NCBI GenBank assembly: GCA_914767715.1
Contig: OU612066.1
Location: 35,502,283 to 35,562,282 of the forward strand
Reading direction: 5' to 3'
Origin: Membranipora membranacea
Lineage: Eukaryota > Bryozoa > Gymnolaemata > Cheilostomatida > Membraniporidae
DNA length: 60,000 nt
Shown here: positions 46,590 to 59,782 of the stretch, piece after piece
Layout: every line of letters begins with the position of its first letter
Numbering within the stretch: position 1 is the first letter of the stretch
Made by a program: the position numbers and the translations under genes
The notes under the pieces: generated by a model
Database searches by the model: none
What the model was told of the DNA's origin: nothing
The model's input: the letters and a program-made list of their open reading frames with translations, nothing else

Positions 46590-47290
46590 CAGCTGTGTTT
46601 GAAGAGGAGACTACTCCCAACTTTGTATGTGATACTTCTGGTGAGCTGTCCGTGCTGTCAAACAGTACACCGTCTGAGAGAGAGTTAGTTGTGGGTTTGA
46701 AGAGGAGACTACTCCCAACTTTGTATGTGATACTTCTGGTGAGCCGTCCGTGCTGTCAAACAGTACACCGTCTGAGCTGGCAAATAATAGAATTGTGTTC
46801 AATTAATTGTTTGCTCTCAGGATAAGAGTGGCGTGTAATATGATGATCAGACTGTAATTTGATTTCTGCCGATGAACTTACAGAGAGTTTGTTGTGGGTT
46901 TGAAGAGGAGACTACTCCCAACTTGTATGTGATACTTCTGGTGAGCCATCCGTGCTGTCAAACAGTACACCGTCTGAGCTGGCAAATAATAGAATTGTGT
47001 TCAGTTAATTGTTTGCTCTCAGGATGAGAGTGGCGTGTAATATGACGATCAGACTGTAATTTGATTTCTGCCGATGAACTTACAGAGAGTTAGTTGTGGG
47101 TTTGAAGAGGAGACTCCCAACTTTGTATGTGATACTACTGGTGAGCCGTCCGTGCTGTTAAACCGTACACCGTCTGAGCTGGCAAATAATAGAATTGTGT
47201 TCAATTAATAATTGTTTGCTCTCACGATAAGAGTGGATTGTAACCGGACGATCTAATTGTAATTGTAGCAACCGAATTCTGCCGATGAAC
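46590..47290. repeat. Tandem repeat with a period near 200 bp
   Basis: Units begin at TTTGAAGAGGAGACTACTCC near 46598, 46696, 46899 and 47101. Spacings are about 98, 203 and 202 bp, the first unit being a half copy. They share GTATGTGATACTTCTGGTGA and CAGTACACCGTCTGAG. A fifth unit beyond 47285 is badly decayed. The units contain stops in all frames, so it is non-coding. Confidence 0.85.
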
Positions 47291-48429
47291 TCACAGAAGG
47301 TCGGTTGTATTTGTGTACAATTAATTTTTCGGCTCTCTGGATAGCATGAGTGGATTGTAAGTGCACGATCAATTGTAATTGTAGCAACCGACAGTGAACT
47401 TACGCAATGTAGAGTTTAAGCCTTGAGGTGAGTCTCCATTGTCAGAAAACATCAACTAGATTGAATGACCTCTATTCCTCTGATTGTTTGTTGTCCGTAG
47501 ATGACAGCAGCAGATTGTATGGTGTATTAGAATATTTGTGATGAGCTGGCAGTCCCGAGTGCTCAGTATTTTCTTACATCCTAACAAAGGTTATGATGAA
47601 CTGTGCTGATATATTCCTTGCATCCTTAAATTTGTGCTTGTTGTAGCTTTGTGTAGCCTTACTGCTTTTATTTCTAACTTTCGATGTTAGAGTATATTGA
47701 TGCTTAGCATTATCAGTATTCCATAGAAACAAGTTCTGCATTTACCAAATAGACAAGGTGAAAATGCATTCTAAATTAAGTGCCGATATTGCTTTCCTTG
47801 GTATATTGTAATCTTGTTCGTACATCGCAGCATTTTTTTCTAGCCTTGACATATTCTGGCCTGACAAGCGTGTACCAAGCTAGTGTGAAGTAAGTTAAAA
47901 ATGGACGTAATGTTAGGTATACACGATGTTTTCAGACCATCTCTTTCCAGACGTAATTTTAATATAGCAAACAGCCAGTAATTTGTTTTAAACAAACTGC
48001 TTGAAACAAACTGCTGGTGCTGGCATGTTATTTTCAGACCTATTTAAGATAAGTCTGACCACAATGTTTGGATGAACAAGTTTTATCAGCAATAAAAAAG
48101 GTCATCAGCTTATTAATCTATACTGGTCAATGTTAATAGAGGGGACTTTCATTATATATCATTTGTAAATAAAAATCTTTATTTTGAAATTTATCTTTAC
48201 AGTAAAAATGCTAATAGTTCATAAAAATAATTTTGTAAATAGAAGTCATTATTTTTAAATATGCTTTGTGAACAAAAATCTAATTTCAGGCTCTCATAAA
48301 ATTTAGGATGGATTTGGTAGCAAATTATCAAATGAAAAAATATGACCAAGATACAATTGTTAGAGGTAGGTAGGCTGGTGGGCTACTAGGATATTGGTAA
48401 CAATTATCGGCTTTGTGTGATGAATGGCT

Positions 48430-50896
48430 TTAATTGAAACTTCTCAGCTTTTTTAGAACAAAACAGTTGCCGGGTCTTTGTTGAAAGTGATTCTCATAGT
48501 TCTTGTCCACGACGACTTCAATCTTTCCCTGATCTGCCATCTCTTTAATGTAAGGTCTCAACTTCTGCAGATCGGGCACAGAGGTCAAATAACTGTCTCT
48601 CATACATACTACCACAAAACCTCCTGCAAATAGAATACCACAAAGTTTAAATATGAGTTCAGGGATTTTTTTCAACTCTGAAAAAGTTTTAAATCAGTCA
48701 TTCAGTGAAACCTTATACCAATTCTACACTGAAAAAATATAAAGCAGGCAGCAGAATGAGTATCTGACAAACCGTCGCAAATCACTAGAGCATAGATTAG
48801 ATTATGACTAGATTCACACCAAAGTCTTGAATTCTCTCAGAAGTCATCGAACAAGTGAATTTTAGTTTGAGTTAAAGCTTGAAGATGGCGTTTCGCTCTG
48901 ACATTCAGCCAATAGCTCTCAATTGAAGCATGTACCTGGTTTGATGATCTTAACCATTTCCTTTATAGAATCAGCTTCAATGTGCTCTGGCATAAAGGTG
49001 CCACATGTCATCAAAGCGTCATATTGATCTAAAAATTAAAAATAGTCTCCCGTTAGGAGATGTCCTTTGTTGCAGGCAGAGAGAATAACTTCCCTATTTG
49101 TGCCTCAATTGAGACTAATGACAGGACATGGTATACAGTATGAATGATGCATTTAAATGAGGGTGTTATTACGCCATTGAATTGTGTAATAGCAATTGTT
49201 TTTCAATGATTTGCAGTCGACAATCCAGGCTTTTTATTGATAACTCAATCAATTTTTATTGGATTAGTATGTCTATGGTTGTACAAGGGAATTGTAATAT
49301 ACTGTGAACAAGGAGAGAAACTCTGAACTGTGAACAAGGGTCACATTAGATTAAAGACTTACCTTCCTTGATACCTGAGTCGATGTGGAAGAACTGATTG
49401 TAAACCTTTTTATAAAGACCTGATAAGTTAGCCACGTCCAGCATGCCGCACGCGGGCTCCAAGCCATCGATATTACTGTAAGAGCCCAGTTTTTTCAGCT
49501 GTCAAGAAAAAGGTCAAGGTGATAACTGAAGTTTGTTGGGATCTAACTCGTTATGACTTAGTAGCCATTGTGTGGAGACATCATTTAGTTTTCATTATTG
49601 CAAAAAATAATATATAATGAATCTAGGCCATGAAATTTTTTTCATTGAAAGCTTTTTTGTTGGTGAGCAGACACGGACTTACCTCTTTGGTCACAAGCCC
49701 TGTGCCACATCCAATGTCAATGATTTTTGCTTCTGTGTTCCCTGAAACAAAATAAAAAAGGCCAGTGTAGTGTAATATAAATTCATTGCCCATATTGAGA
49801 TATTTGGATAGACAGATATTACCGCAGTGATCAATAATTTACAATTGCTGTTCAACCAGGATTTAACAGAGCGTGATCCTATTTTAGGATTAGCAATGAG
49901 AATTTTCTTGCCACCCATCAGCGGAGGTTTGATAGTGATGCTTGCCTGTTAGAACTAGAAAATAACAAAGAAATTGTCTTAACATTGATGTACTAGCCTT
50001 CCCATCTAGATCATGAAGGGAAGGGTCCCACCCTCCCTGAATCATGTTAAATTAAATATTATGAATCTGGGAGTTGTCCTATATGCTTAACTAAATAGGT
50101 CAATTATTTAGGATGGCCGAAAGTATATACATAAATATATAAATAAATCAAACCTTGGAGGCTTTTGTGAACAGAAGCGGCTGCTTTCCATGGCCCCTGG
50201 TAATCATAAGCAGCATAGTCTCCTTCATAAGCATTTGCATTCTCATCATACACTGTAACTCTGTCCTTCCTCTCTGCTCCGTCGCTGTGATGGAAAGTCA
50301 AAGACCAGTCCACCTGATAATGTCAAAATATATCACTTAAAGGTCACATTTATGCAGGTGTATGTTGGCACCTAATATCACACTGATGACGTGATATACA
50401 ATTGCATGTATATCTCTGATGGATAGAGAGCTAATTAATTCATATAGTATGAGTACAATCAATGGAAAATTTGGTGAGGCGACCCATTTTCAATTTCATT
50501 AATGAGGGGTGGGTACATGTTAGATACGGAGATACAACATACAGTGGTGCGCGTACCACTGCACAACACACAGGTCTTCAGCTAGAAACCATGAGTCAAA
50601 CGCTGTTTCGAGGCCTTCTCTAGTACAACCTCCTCATGGCCGGCCCCAGCAGCATGAAGCCACCCTTGTGTGTTGCTGAGCATCTCAATCAATCTCATCG
50701 ATCCCTCAGTGCATTTTGTGCATCAGTGCACTAAATTGACTCTATAATGATCAGAGTCGATGTCAGTGTGACCTAACATCACTAACCTCAATGAGTTGTC
50801 CTTATCTTTGCAAACCTAATAAAATGGCATGTATGTTCTAACCTTGGTTTTAATCTCTTGCAATTTATTGTACTCTGTCTGAAAATTTTCACCCAT
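48430..50896 (-). CDS. METTL27-like (WBSCR27 family) SAM-dependent methyltransferase
   Basis: Six exons, 50896-50843, 50313-50154, 49741-49683, 49498-49363, 49028-48936 and 48623-48430, join exactly to 231 codons plus stop. The product starts MGENFQTEYNKL. DRVTVYDENANAYEGDY and YQGPWKAAA form the family's N-terminal block. The SAM-binding motif I is IIDIGCGTGLV at about 79-89. NIDGLEPACGMLDVA carries the acidic residue and next strand, and YDALMTCGTFMPEHI matches the family's 'GTF.H' block. GGFVVVCMRD follows, and the C-terminus is RPGNCFVLKK. The fold is class I methyltransferase, presumably soluble in the cytoplasm; the substrate is unknown. The start was chosen because an upstream 18-codon exon with ATG joins in phase 0. 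Its donor (GTTAGA) is weak, which is the main doubt. Confidence 0.85.
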
Positions 50897-53527
50897 ATTT
50901 GTATTCTTGAGAGCTGTGTCGTTACGTAATGTAGTGACGTAATGTAGTGACGTAATGTGGCGACGTAATGCGGACTCTGATATCACACGCTCTGGATGGC
51001 TGGCACAGATAGAAGCCGGTAGACTTTAGAAGCTTCTCTCTGCTATTCTACAGCTGAAACGGATTGAGAATACCAAATCAGGCAACTAGGCATTTAGGAT
51101 TGAGAATACCAAATATGGCAATTAGGCATCTAGCACATAGTTTTATATTGACCTACAGGGATTGGTCAGTTCTCATAGATGCAATACAAAGGCCCACTGT
51201 CTAAATTGAATGCACTATTCTATAATGAATGTACTTCGAGCTTATAATTCATGCTTTCTTTGTATTCAATTGGTCTATAAAGCTACAGAAATCCCGGTCT
51301 CAGCTGTTTTAATTATATTGTTGCATAATACTATGCTGACCTATAAATAATAGGGGTAGGAAACAATCATTACAACTATAGGTACAAGGTGTGATTAAGT
51401 GATAAGATGCAATGCTCAACGCTCTATCTGCTGATCATGATCTGGTTTTAGGTTGTATATCTAGAGCACCTTGCTACCTATGAGGTACATCATTGTTGTC
51501 GATCCTGTCATATTATTTACTGGATAGTATGAGAGTACAAAAAGTAATTTGTTAAAAATTATACTGTGAGTTACACCATAACAGTAAAATTTATAAGCTG
51601 CTGAATCAGTAAATCAAATTTTTTTCACACAAAAAATCATAATTTTTTCTTTTCAAAATCCTCTTTTAATAAGGAGCAATGTTAGCACTGCCTTAGCTTT
51701 ATTTTAAAAAAGTTGTTCAACTTACATTTGCAATTTCTCGGCAGGCTGGAGAAAGTAAAATTGATGCGCAGAAGAATAAGCAGGTTCGAATCTACCCAGG
51801 TCACCTCCAACAAGAGAATGATATCTCAGAACACAATTTATATTTATATTCGTTACTTACTTTATAGTAGACACTCAGTATTAGGGATAATTATGTAACA
51901 GTCACATGTTTGTAAGTCTTAGTTTATCTAACACCTTGGAGTGAAGACAAGAACAAGAACTACTCGAGCTAGGGGTGGCGACATGAGTGGAAAAATAATC
52001 CATAGCATCCCCCCACACTTCACCAACACACCACGGCGATGGAAGGTCCTACATAATCTTGTTGAGCATGAAACCCTGCATAATTATTGTCAGAAATTTT
52101 TTGTGCATCGATACCGATATTTGTCAGCGAATTCCGTCTGTAGCTTGTACCTTCTGCCCTTGGTGCTTACTGGCCTTCCCTATTTGACCATTCAGACGCC
52201 CCTCGAATAATACCAAAGATATTAAAACATACAATGCTAAGATCAAAGATACTAAATACCGATCTAGGTTAGCCCAGATCAAACATATTTTACTGTTCAC
52301 ATTTTATTACCAACTGTTATCGCAGACGGAGTCATTGCTGCTAATATTATGTAATATTAAGATAAAAGCGCAGGGGTGAGTATTCAACAGTGTTTGCCAG
52401 GGTAGCCCTACAATTTATATAATACCAGAGACAAACAGTGCCATTGGCGCATATCAGTGGAGGAGAGCAACCCCGAATGCAGGCAAACTGGATCTAACTT
52501 GTTCTAGTGTTGAATCAGAGAGGATTGGACATACCCGTCCTACCATCCCTGGTTTCAACAACAAAAAGTTCAGTCACCTGCAGTTTGTTTGATAAATGGG
52601 GTGACTTTTTGTGGTTTCTGTCACAATACCACATCTTATCTCACACATCAACTTGCTACAGCGGCTGTGCGGTAATATCACTATTTAGTGGTGTTGCGAA
52701 GTGTTATAGTGTTAGTCGGTTAGGGGTGGCGAGAGTCTGGGGTCCCAGACTAGATTTATTGTAAAACTAAGCGTTCCAGTATTTAACCGGCTGTTTATTC
52801 TGTATTCAGTTAAATAAAATCAACGAATAACAGACTGTGATTTGTGAGGAACTAAAGCTAGATTACATAATCTAGTTACATTGAGAGTGACCTACAAAAC
52901 TAGACGCAGAGACTTGCCTGGCACATTGACTTTGCTAATATTTTCAGAACATTAAGATTAAAATCAAATCAATAATAAAAAGATTTAATGTGTCTAGGCA
53001 GTTTAAATTAACTTAATTCAGTTGCCTCAAACTCGCTTCATGGGGGTGCGACGCGGGATAAAGGCTAAAACTTGATCAAACCTAGATCTACTATTTCACT
53101 GAATGTTTTTAATATTGAGTCAAGCAGATAAATTCAAATAATAACAACGCTCAATACTAGCCCTGGCAGCCTCAAACAATAGCATAGTACCTTCAGCATT
53201 AAGCCAAGGAGTCTTTAACTCCTTGATTAAACAAATAAGTTGCGTAGCAAAAAAGCAGGAGTAGATATTTTCGAGATAAGGTTGAAGTAGGAGACCATTT
53301 TCATCAGCTAATCTTGATAAACAATGGCTCTTCCCCTGCAGGGCAATACCAAATTGATCGTTTGATGATTATTTTTCAGACATATTCTAAAGGGTTGATC
53401 ATCTAAAAGCAACACTGAATTCAGTTATATAAATGTTTTACTGTGAAATGTTTTAAATAAAACTGTCTAAGATATATTATAGTTCTAGGTTTACAGACTG
53501 GGAAGTATACTGAATATCTATTTGTGT
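50897..53527. other. Intergenic, short dispersed repeats only
   Basis: It holds a triplicated GTAGTGACGTAAT-type stretch at about 50930-50970, next to the methyltransferase start, where CRE-like TGACGTAA words repeat. Fragments of the TTGATCTAG repeat family lie at about 52463-52505 and 53037-53092. The open frames at 51941-52210 and 52507-52764 lack support. Confidence 0.5.
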
Positions 53528-56500
53528 TTAAACATCATAATATTCCGGATAATCCGGACATCTACTCATTTGAGGTTCTCCCAGTACTTCCATTTCAGTC
53601 CCATCTATCTTATAATCACTCAGCTCTAAATCAGCAGTGTGAATACCGCTGAGATGACATGCCCCAGCAGGTTTAGATATGTCGTTAGGTGGCTCTGTCT
53701 GTACATACTTTCTACCCTCGCTACACTGCACACAGTCAGCGAGTTTGTTGGGTTTTGTATGCTGAACCACTTTCGTTCCATCACCAGGGCTATGTTTAGT
53801 CTGCTCGGGGTTTAGAGTCAGACGATTGCCTGTTTCCCGTAGTTTAGTTCTGTGATTGTTACATGGTCTTGAGTTGTCACTATACGCAAGTGAGGGTATG
53901 CTAAGCGTCAATTCCTGATCTGAGTGATGAGGTACATGGAGGTCTTCGCATTCTCCGGATATTTGTCTTGATACCGGTTTCGTTAGCTTTCTGCATTTAG
54001 ATCCAATTTTAGTTTGTGGACTACTTGTCGAAGGCTCCACACATTCATTCTTCACTGCTACAAAAGTTATACAGATGTGTACCATATATATCGGACACTC
54101 TTACATTATCAAATATCCAGCTGATCCGCTCATGCCTACCATTGTACAAGACTAATCACATGTTAGAAGGTCAAGTCTTTTCCAACTAAAGCTTCAGCTT
54201 CAGCTGAATTGGATTGAATCAAATCATCTACCTTTGTCTGATTCACATGTAGATTCTTTGAGAAGCGGTCTTTCCTCATTAGTTTTGGTACTTAGCTGTG
54301 TAACAGTTTCAGAGTTAGTTTCATCAGTATAGATACTTCCGTTCTGACTAAGTCTTGTGGGAACTATAATAGCAAATACACAAAGGTTTAGGAAAATGCC
54401 AAACCGTGAAAAGAAATTTCAAAGAAACATGTAGATAAATTAGGAGTTGTCCCAATATGACAACTAAGAAGATAACTCAAATGCAAATTGTAAGATATAT
54501 TCTAATCTGAACAAAAGATATGCATTCAGCTCATTTTTCAGGAAGACTTTTCAAATTTTGAGTCTCATAAATTTTCAGCTAACAACAGAGGAGACTCAGC
54601 ATGATATGAAGTCACCTGCATCATGTTTTATAAATACTAACCCCTGTCTCTTCTGGTGTTTTTGAGTACATATGCAATTATTGCGAAGAAACAGAGAAGC
54701 AGCACTGCCATAATAGCTACCAGCATAGGCAGCAGCCAGGATGGGGTTAAAATTCCTGTTGATGAGTTTCCTGATTTCAATTCCATAAGTTCAGATTCTT
54801 CTTCAGATATCATCTGCATGATGCACTGAGGAGGTACACTACACAAGGGCTCTTTGTACTCGAATGACCTTGACCCGCCTTTGTAAAATATTGGTTGCCT
54901 TAATTTTTGGAATGTCCCATTTCTTATCTCAAATACTTTCTCAAAAGATGCATTTGTATGACCTTGGTCAATTATGTTATACACAGTGTAACTCGGAACC
55001 CCGTTACCATAAGAGTCGATTGGTTTTAAGTCTCTCTCTGTGGTGTAAAGATTTCGTGGGATATAGGCAGATTTAATTTTACGGAAATACAGGTTTCTTC
55101 CTTCAGCTGTTGAGAAAATTATATCAGCGCATTCTGTTGTATTGTTGTGAAAACATCTTTCAATGGATGCATCTTTGTAGCCATATGCAATCAACATGCC
55201 AGCCATCACAATTCTTTTGGCAACACCATCTTCAGTATCAAAGCGTTTACTCTGTAGAGTCCTCTGCATTCCCTCAGGCGCTATCAGGTTGAGCCCTGCC
55301 TGGCACTCTTGTCGTTGATAGCTGAAATGTTTTTTTAAATGGCAGCTGAAATAATCCTGCCAAAATTTAGTAAAGAAAGGATTAAAGTCATTATTCTCTG
55401 GAAACTGTTGGCGCAAGTAGTTCTCAAAGTCGCTTTTACCATTTAAGTTCCAGCTAAACATGGCTTCGGACAGTCCAAATGTTAGTGAGCCTAGCGCAAC
55501 ATGCTCAGTACCATGTATAATCTCGTAAAGCTTGTCCCAGTTTTTTGCTCCAATGAAAAAATGTCCACGGAGTACCCACAGCATACCATTATCTGACAAC
55601 TCTTTCAATAAAGCTTGTAGAATTCCAGACTCAGCAAATATGATAAAGGGTCGAGGGATGCGACACCCTCCATCCTGCATATCAGCGTCAATGTTTACAA
55701 TGAGATCCTTGACTAAAGCTTTTACAGAGTTAGCACTCATGGCGACTTTGTAGGAGTAGGAGATACATATTCCTGTTCTATGTGCATACTTTTCCACACT
55801 AGCCGCCCCACTTTTTCCCCATGCACTGGTGGTGTATATCAGCCCTATGCGCTCAAATTTGAGCTCAGCTGTCAGCTGAATCATTAATTTAGCCTGAATA
55901 TCATCATTCGGTATCATATTGAGAAATGTAGGGTACCGCAGCCTATCGCTAAGCCAGGAACTAGAGCTAGAGTGAGAAATCTGTGGTATGTTATACAGGT
56001 TTATGTATGACTGGATTATTAGTGAGGCGGCGCTAGACGTGTCACCGATGAATGTCACAAGGGTATTAGCCGGGAGCGTATGGCCCTGACCATCAGTATT
56101 AATCAGATCAATCTTACCCTCTTCTCTAAATATGTCGCTCATGATGGAATGCAGGCGAAATTCTGCATCGCAAGTTTCTATGAACAGAGTATTGAATGTC
56201 AACCCTGTGATATTAGCGACTTTCTCGACAGCGTAGTAAAAAGCTTCCATCCGAATGAAACCAGAGGAGGACACTGAATCACCGCACCTTTGTCCTGATA
56301 TCTTGCTATCGAGCTTAGCCGAATAAGCTATTGTATATGGGGAATTATTATATCGAAATATATACGGCAGCTCTTCTTTATAGCACTGTTTAGCTGAGTC
56401 CGTGTATTTTGATACAACTCTCTGCTGATCGAAAGCATCAGGATCCGTAAGGTTCACAGTTTGATCTTGCAGGATAACTCCAACCTTGCGGAATGCCCAT

Positions 56501-59500
56501 TGGTTTGAGTTCTTAGCAACCAAATTGATGTGGAACGCAGGTGTTGGGGTGCTGCTGGATAAATCACCATTGTCATCGAACGTTACCTCTGTCTGAACAC
56601 CGTCCACCTCAAATATATGTGAATGCAGTTGCAGGTTCCTCATAATGGTAGAATAAAGCAGACGACTATCCATTAGGCCCTCACACAAACCATCATCGCC
56701 CTCCCCGCAAACTGCTCGATGGGTGTATTTAAATGCGTTCAGTAAGACACCAACAGCCATAATCATTTGCTTAGTAGAATCCAGGTTCTTTAAGATGTCC
56801 TTCACCTTACAGTGATGAATTTGTTTACATTTGTGTATGTACTCATTTAACAGTTTATCCATTAATGTGGAGTTATCACCTGATGTTGCTTGTTCCAACC
56901 TGCCAGAGATATATCTTGCAAGTCCATCGTAGGTCCCGGGCTCACTGTAAGATGACAGCGTCGCTATCCCGATCTTATTGAGGTCTTGTGCAGAGTCCAG
57001 TACATTCAATAATTGTGTTGATGTACCAACACCATCTGATGCCAGAATGAACTTCCTCGGGTCCGAAAGTTTAACCAATAATAAGTAGAAGTCCACAATA
57101 TGAACACCTGCAAGATATGATGAATACACCAGGTTACATAATTATGTATATTATTATATATATTATATATGCCCAAATTATGTTGCCATTCACTTTACCT
57201 TAATTTGGCAGCTCATCATAATTTCTCAAATGTTGAGTGTGATAATAAAAGATCTTTGTTGCATCGAATTCTGAGATAACTGAAGTTATCTGTTGCCAAT
57301 ACAAGGGCTCACAAATCCCATATCTATTGAATTGCTCCGCAAGATGTGGTTCGCTTTAGCACACTAAGCAGAACTAAGAACTAACTAATTAATAAGAATT
57401 AAGCAACTAACTCAGAACTAACTTGAAATAACTAAGAATCCTACAGTTATAGCTGAGTTAAAGAATCTTACCAGCTGCCTCTTGACCAATGAACATAATC
57501 CCATACGCCGGATCTGCCAGCACCTCTGCTGCTATTTCTCTATAGTAAGTCTCTGGGTTCTCTGGGTCTAACAGCACTTTTATTCGTTGTGAGAAGCAGA
57601 TGCCAACAGTCTGCCCATAGGAGGATACAGTGTATGCTGCCTGTATGCCGTACTCATCATCAGTGTGTACTAACAATACATATGTCCAGTTCAGCTGTAC
57701 GGCCGCGTCTATCAGTGCCTGGAAACAAACAATCTAAATTTAATTCCACCTTCACATCAAAAGACCACAAGTATAAGAACACATATCCATTTTCAATTTG
57801 ACTTTCAGTTTATAGTGTTATCTTCTTTTTCTTTTTCTTTTTCTTGATACTGATTCTTTAGAGATTGAGATTACGGGGCTTCCAGCCAGGCATTCAGACA
57901 TAACAGACCCCTGATAATATCCAATGTGTTAGCTCTGCTGGGCTGTCGGCTGGGAGGGAGAGAGCTATTGCTGTTTATCAATAGGTACCTTCTGTGACCC
58001 GTGGCTCTCCCCGTGGCTCTCACCTTCCCACCCAACAACCACTCAGGGCAAATACATGTACTGCTTGGAATCCTCTTCCTTTTAATTTCACCTTGCTCTG
58101 CTTTTCATCTGATGTGGCAGTTCTCAATAGCGTGTTGTATTTCTGCTTATCTTTGAGTGCAGCGAGCGTAGCTGAAGGTGTTACCACCGGGATATTCGTG
58201 TAACTCAGAAACTCAGCTATAAATTTGGCGTTTGAGCTCAATAACGGGCCAACAAAACCTACAAAAAAAATGAAACAAATCTTTCAGTTATTGATAATAA
58301 CCATGAGGTGCAAGATTAGCGTCCTGCAATTATTTCCTTTCAGTTTTGGCATCATAACATAGAGTATGCATATTTGGTGCGTATTCTTCAGCAAAGTGGT
58401 TTTGAGTCACTGTTGGGGAAAATAAAGCTAGCCAATTAATGGCCATAATTTTGTCATTTTTTTACACATAGACTGCATTCTTACTTTTCACTGATGTGGC
58501 CAAGTTTTCGCACTTACATATTTGCTATTTGAAGTAAGGACCCTAGATTATGTTAAATTGATTTATGTGGGATAATTGATAGATTATCTGTCAGTACAAC
58601 AGGAAAATAAATGTGACCATCTCTTCTACACACATGTCTAAAATAGACTGATTACCTCTATGAGTAACTGCCCAGGGTTAGCAAAGTTTGCGAAAGAATG
58701 CTATTTCTTTAGGGCTTTTTACATACTGTAACAAAGATATATAAGTAGCGAGCCATAGGGATGCTTGTCAGATCAGTCGGAATTCTTCCATACGACTCAA
58801 TGCACCCCAATATCTATTCGATGGCATATTGCGTTGCAGATATCAACGATTGGCTGATGTGTGGTATCCAGCGGCTATTGTAGTTTTAGGGAAATTAAAG
58901 ATTTGATCTACAGCTTTGACTGAAGATTTTTATGTTTTCACTCTAGTTTAAATCAGTGGTTGCAATCCTCCATCAATAAACAAGACCACAAAACTGGTTT
59001 ATCACTGTGACAGCCTTATTGTTACATCTCCTTTCTGGTCACGCTTACCGTATAAGGCAGAATTTTGAATCAGCTGAAAGTTTGATGAAAGCTTTATCAG
59101 ACACTAATCACAAAGGGTGTGTGAGTGAAGATAAGGCTCCAAGTACATCTCAGTAAGCAAAGAATATCTTACCTAAATTGATGGACTGCTCGCGTGTTTC
59201 GGCTGCAGCGCATGTTAGCCTGTGACCTGCTGTCCAAATGCTGCTCTGTAAATGAGATGCAGCTGTCCACAATGCTACACTCCTATTATTACATATCTCC
59301 TCCATATTGAGGTCTGAAATTATTACGCAGAGAAAATAAATGAGCTATTAAGTCTACCCGACTGTAATATCGCTTAAAGGCGCTGACGGTTGTCGGGGAT
59401 CAAATGGATAGGATGGATAGAACTACACCCATAAAATCTTTAAATGGCTAGCTTTCAGTGTCGCTGCCACCTACCACCAGAATTACAGGCCAATGTGATG

Positions 59501-59782
59501 TCAGCAATCATATTTACCAACCACTATCTTTTCTGATTCAAAATTTACCACTGTAATGATAATGAGATCAAAACCAACTTTTTCCAAAACCGACAGGAGG
59601 AGATAACTTACTATACGCAATAGAAGGAACAGACAGATTAGTCTGGTTGTTGTTTATTTTCTGTATAACATACTCTGCAGCCAGAGCCATCACAAGAGCA
59701 GAGCTCGATATTGGCTTATCCATGTTACAGAATCGATCATCATGTAACTCAAGCAATGCTGTTATAGACACTGCGTTTGTAC
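53528..59782 (-). CDS. Receptor with two tandem venus-flytrap (ANF-receptor type) domains, one membrane helix, long tail; 5' end outside window
   Basis: Exons 59782-59612, 59313-59173, 58258-58092, 57718-57472, 57107-54642, 54363-54232 and 54057-53528 keep phase and give 1283 visible residues; the signal-peptide exon lies past 59782. The first periplasmic-binding-like domain (about 1-480) has FVGPLLSSNAKFIAEFLSY, IPVVTPSATL and NWTYVLLVHTDDEYG. The second (about 505-1000) has TFIGDTSSAASLIIQSYI, IPQISHSSSSSWLSD and FERIGLIYTTSAWGKSG. These match the ligand-binding fold of class C GPCRs and natriuretic-peptide receptors. A short stretch with two cysteines (EPLCSVPPQC) leads to one helix at about 1029-1052 and the stop-transfer KNTRRDRG. 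The tail of about 220 residues is hydrophilic, with EERPLL (acidic dileucine type) and the end PEYYDV. No kinase, cyclase or 7TM core is present. The large exon 57107-54642 covers the end of domain 1 and all of domain 2. Confidence 0.85.

Larger units (their letters stand above)
42236..48429. other. Gene-free, repeat-rich interval
   Basis: No protein-coding gene could be supported. The content listed separately: an 89-bp MITE (43038-43126), a tRNA-Val-like fragment (43277-43339), a fold-back repeat (44521-44712), nested micro-palindromes (45403-45486) and a 200-bp tandem repeat (46590-47290). The remaining parts are AT-rich with short chance frames. Confidence 0.55.

Noticed and set aside
49908-49962. 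Apparent extra exon in the methyltransferase gene
   Set aside because: It follows an AG but its only donor is out of phase; direct joining of the neighbouring exons gives the family sequence without it.
51941-52210. 89-codon plus-strand frame rich in Arg/Thr
   Set aside because: No resemblance to a family and no supporting exon structure.
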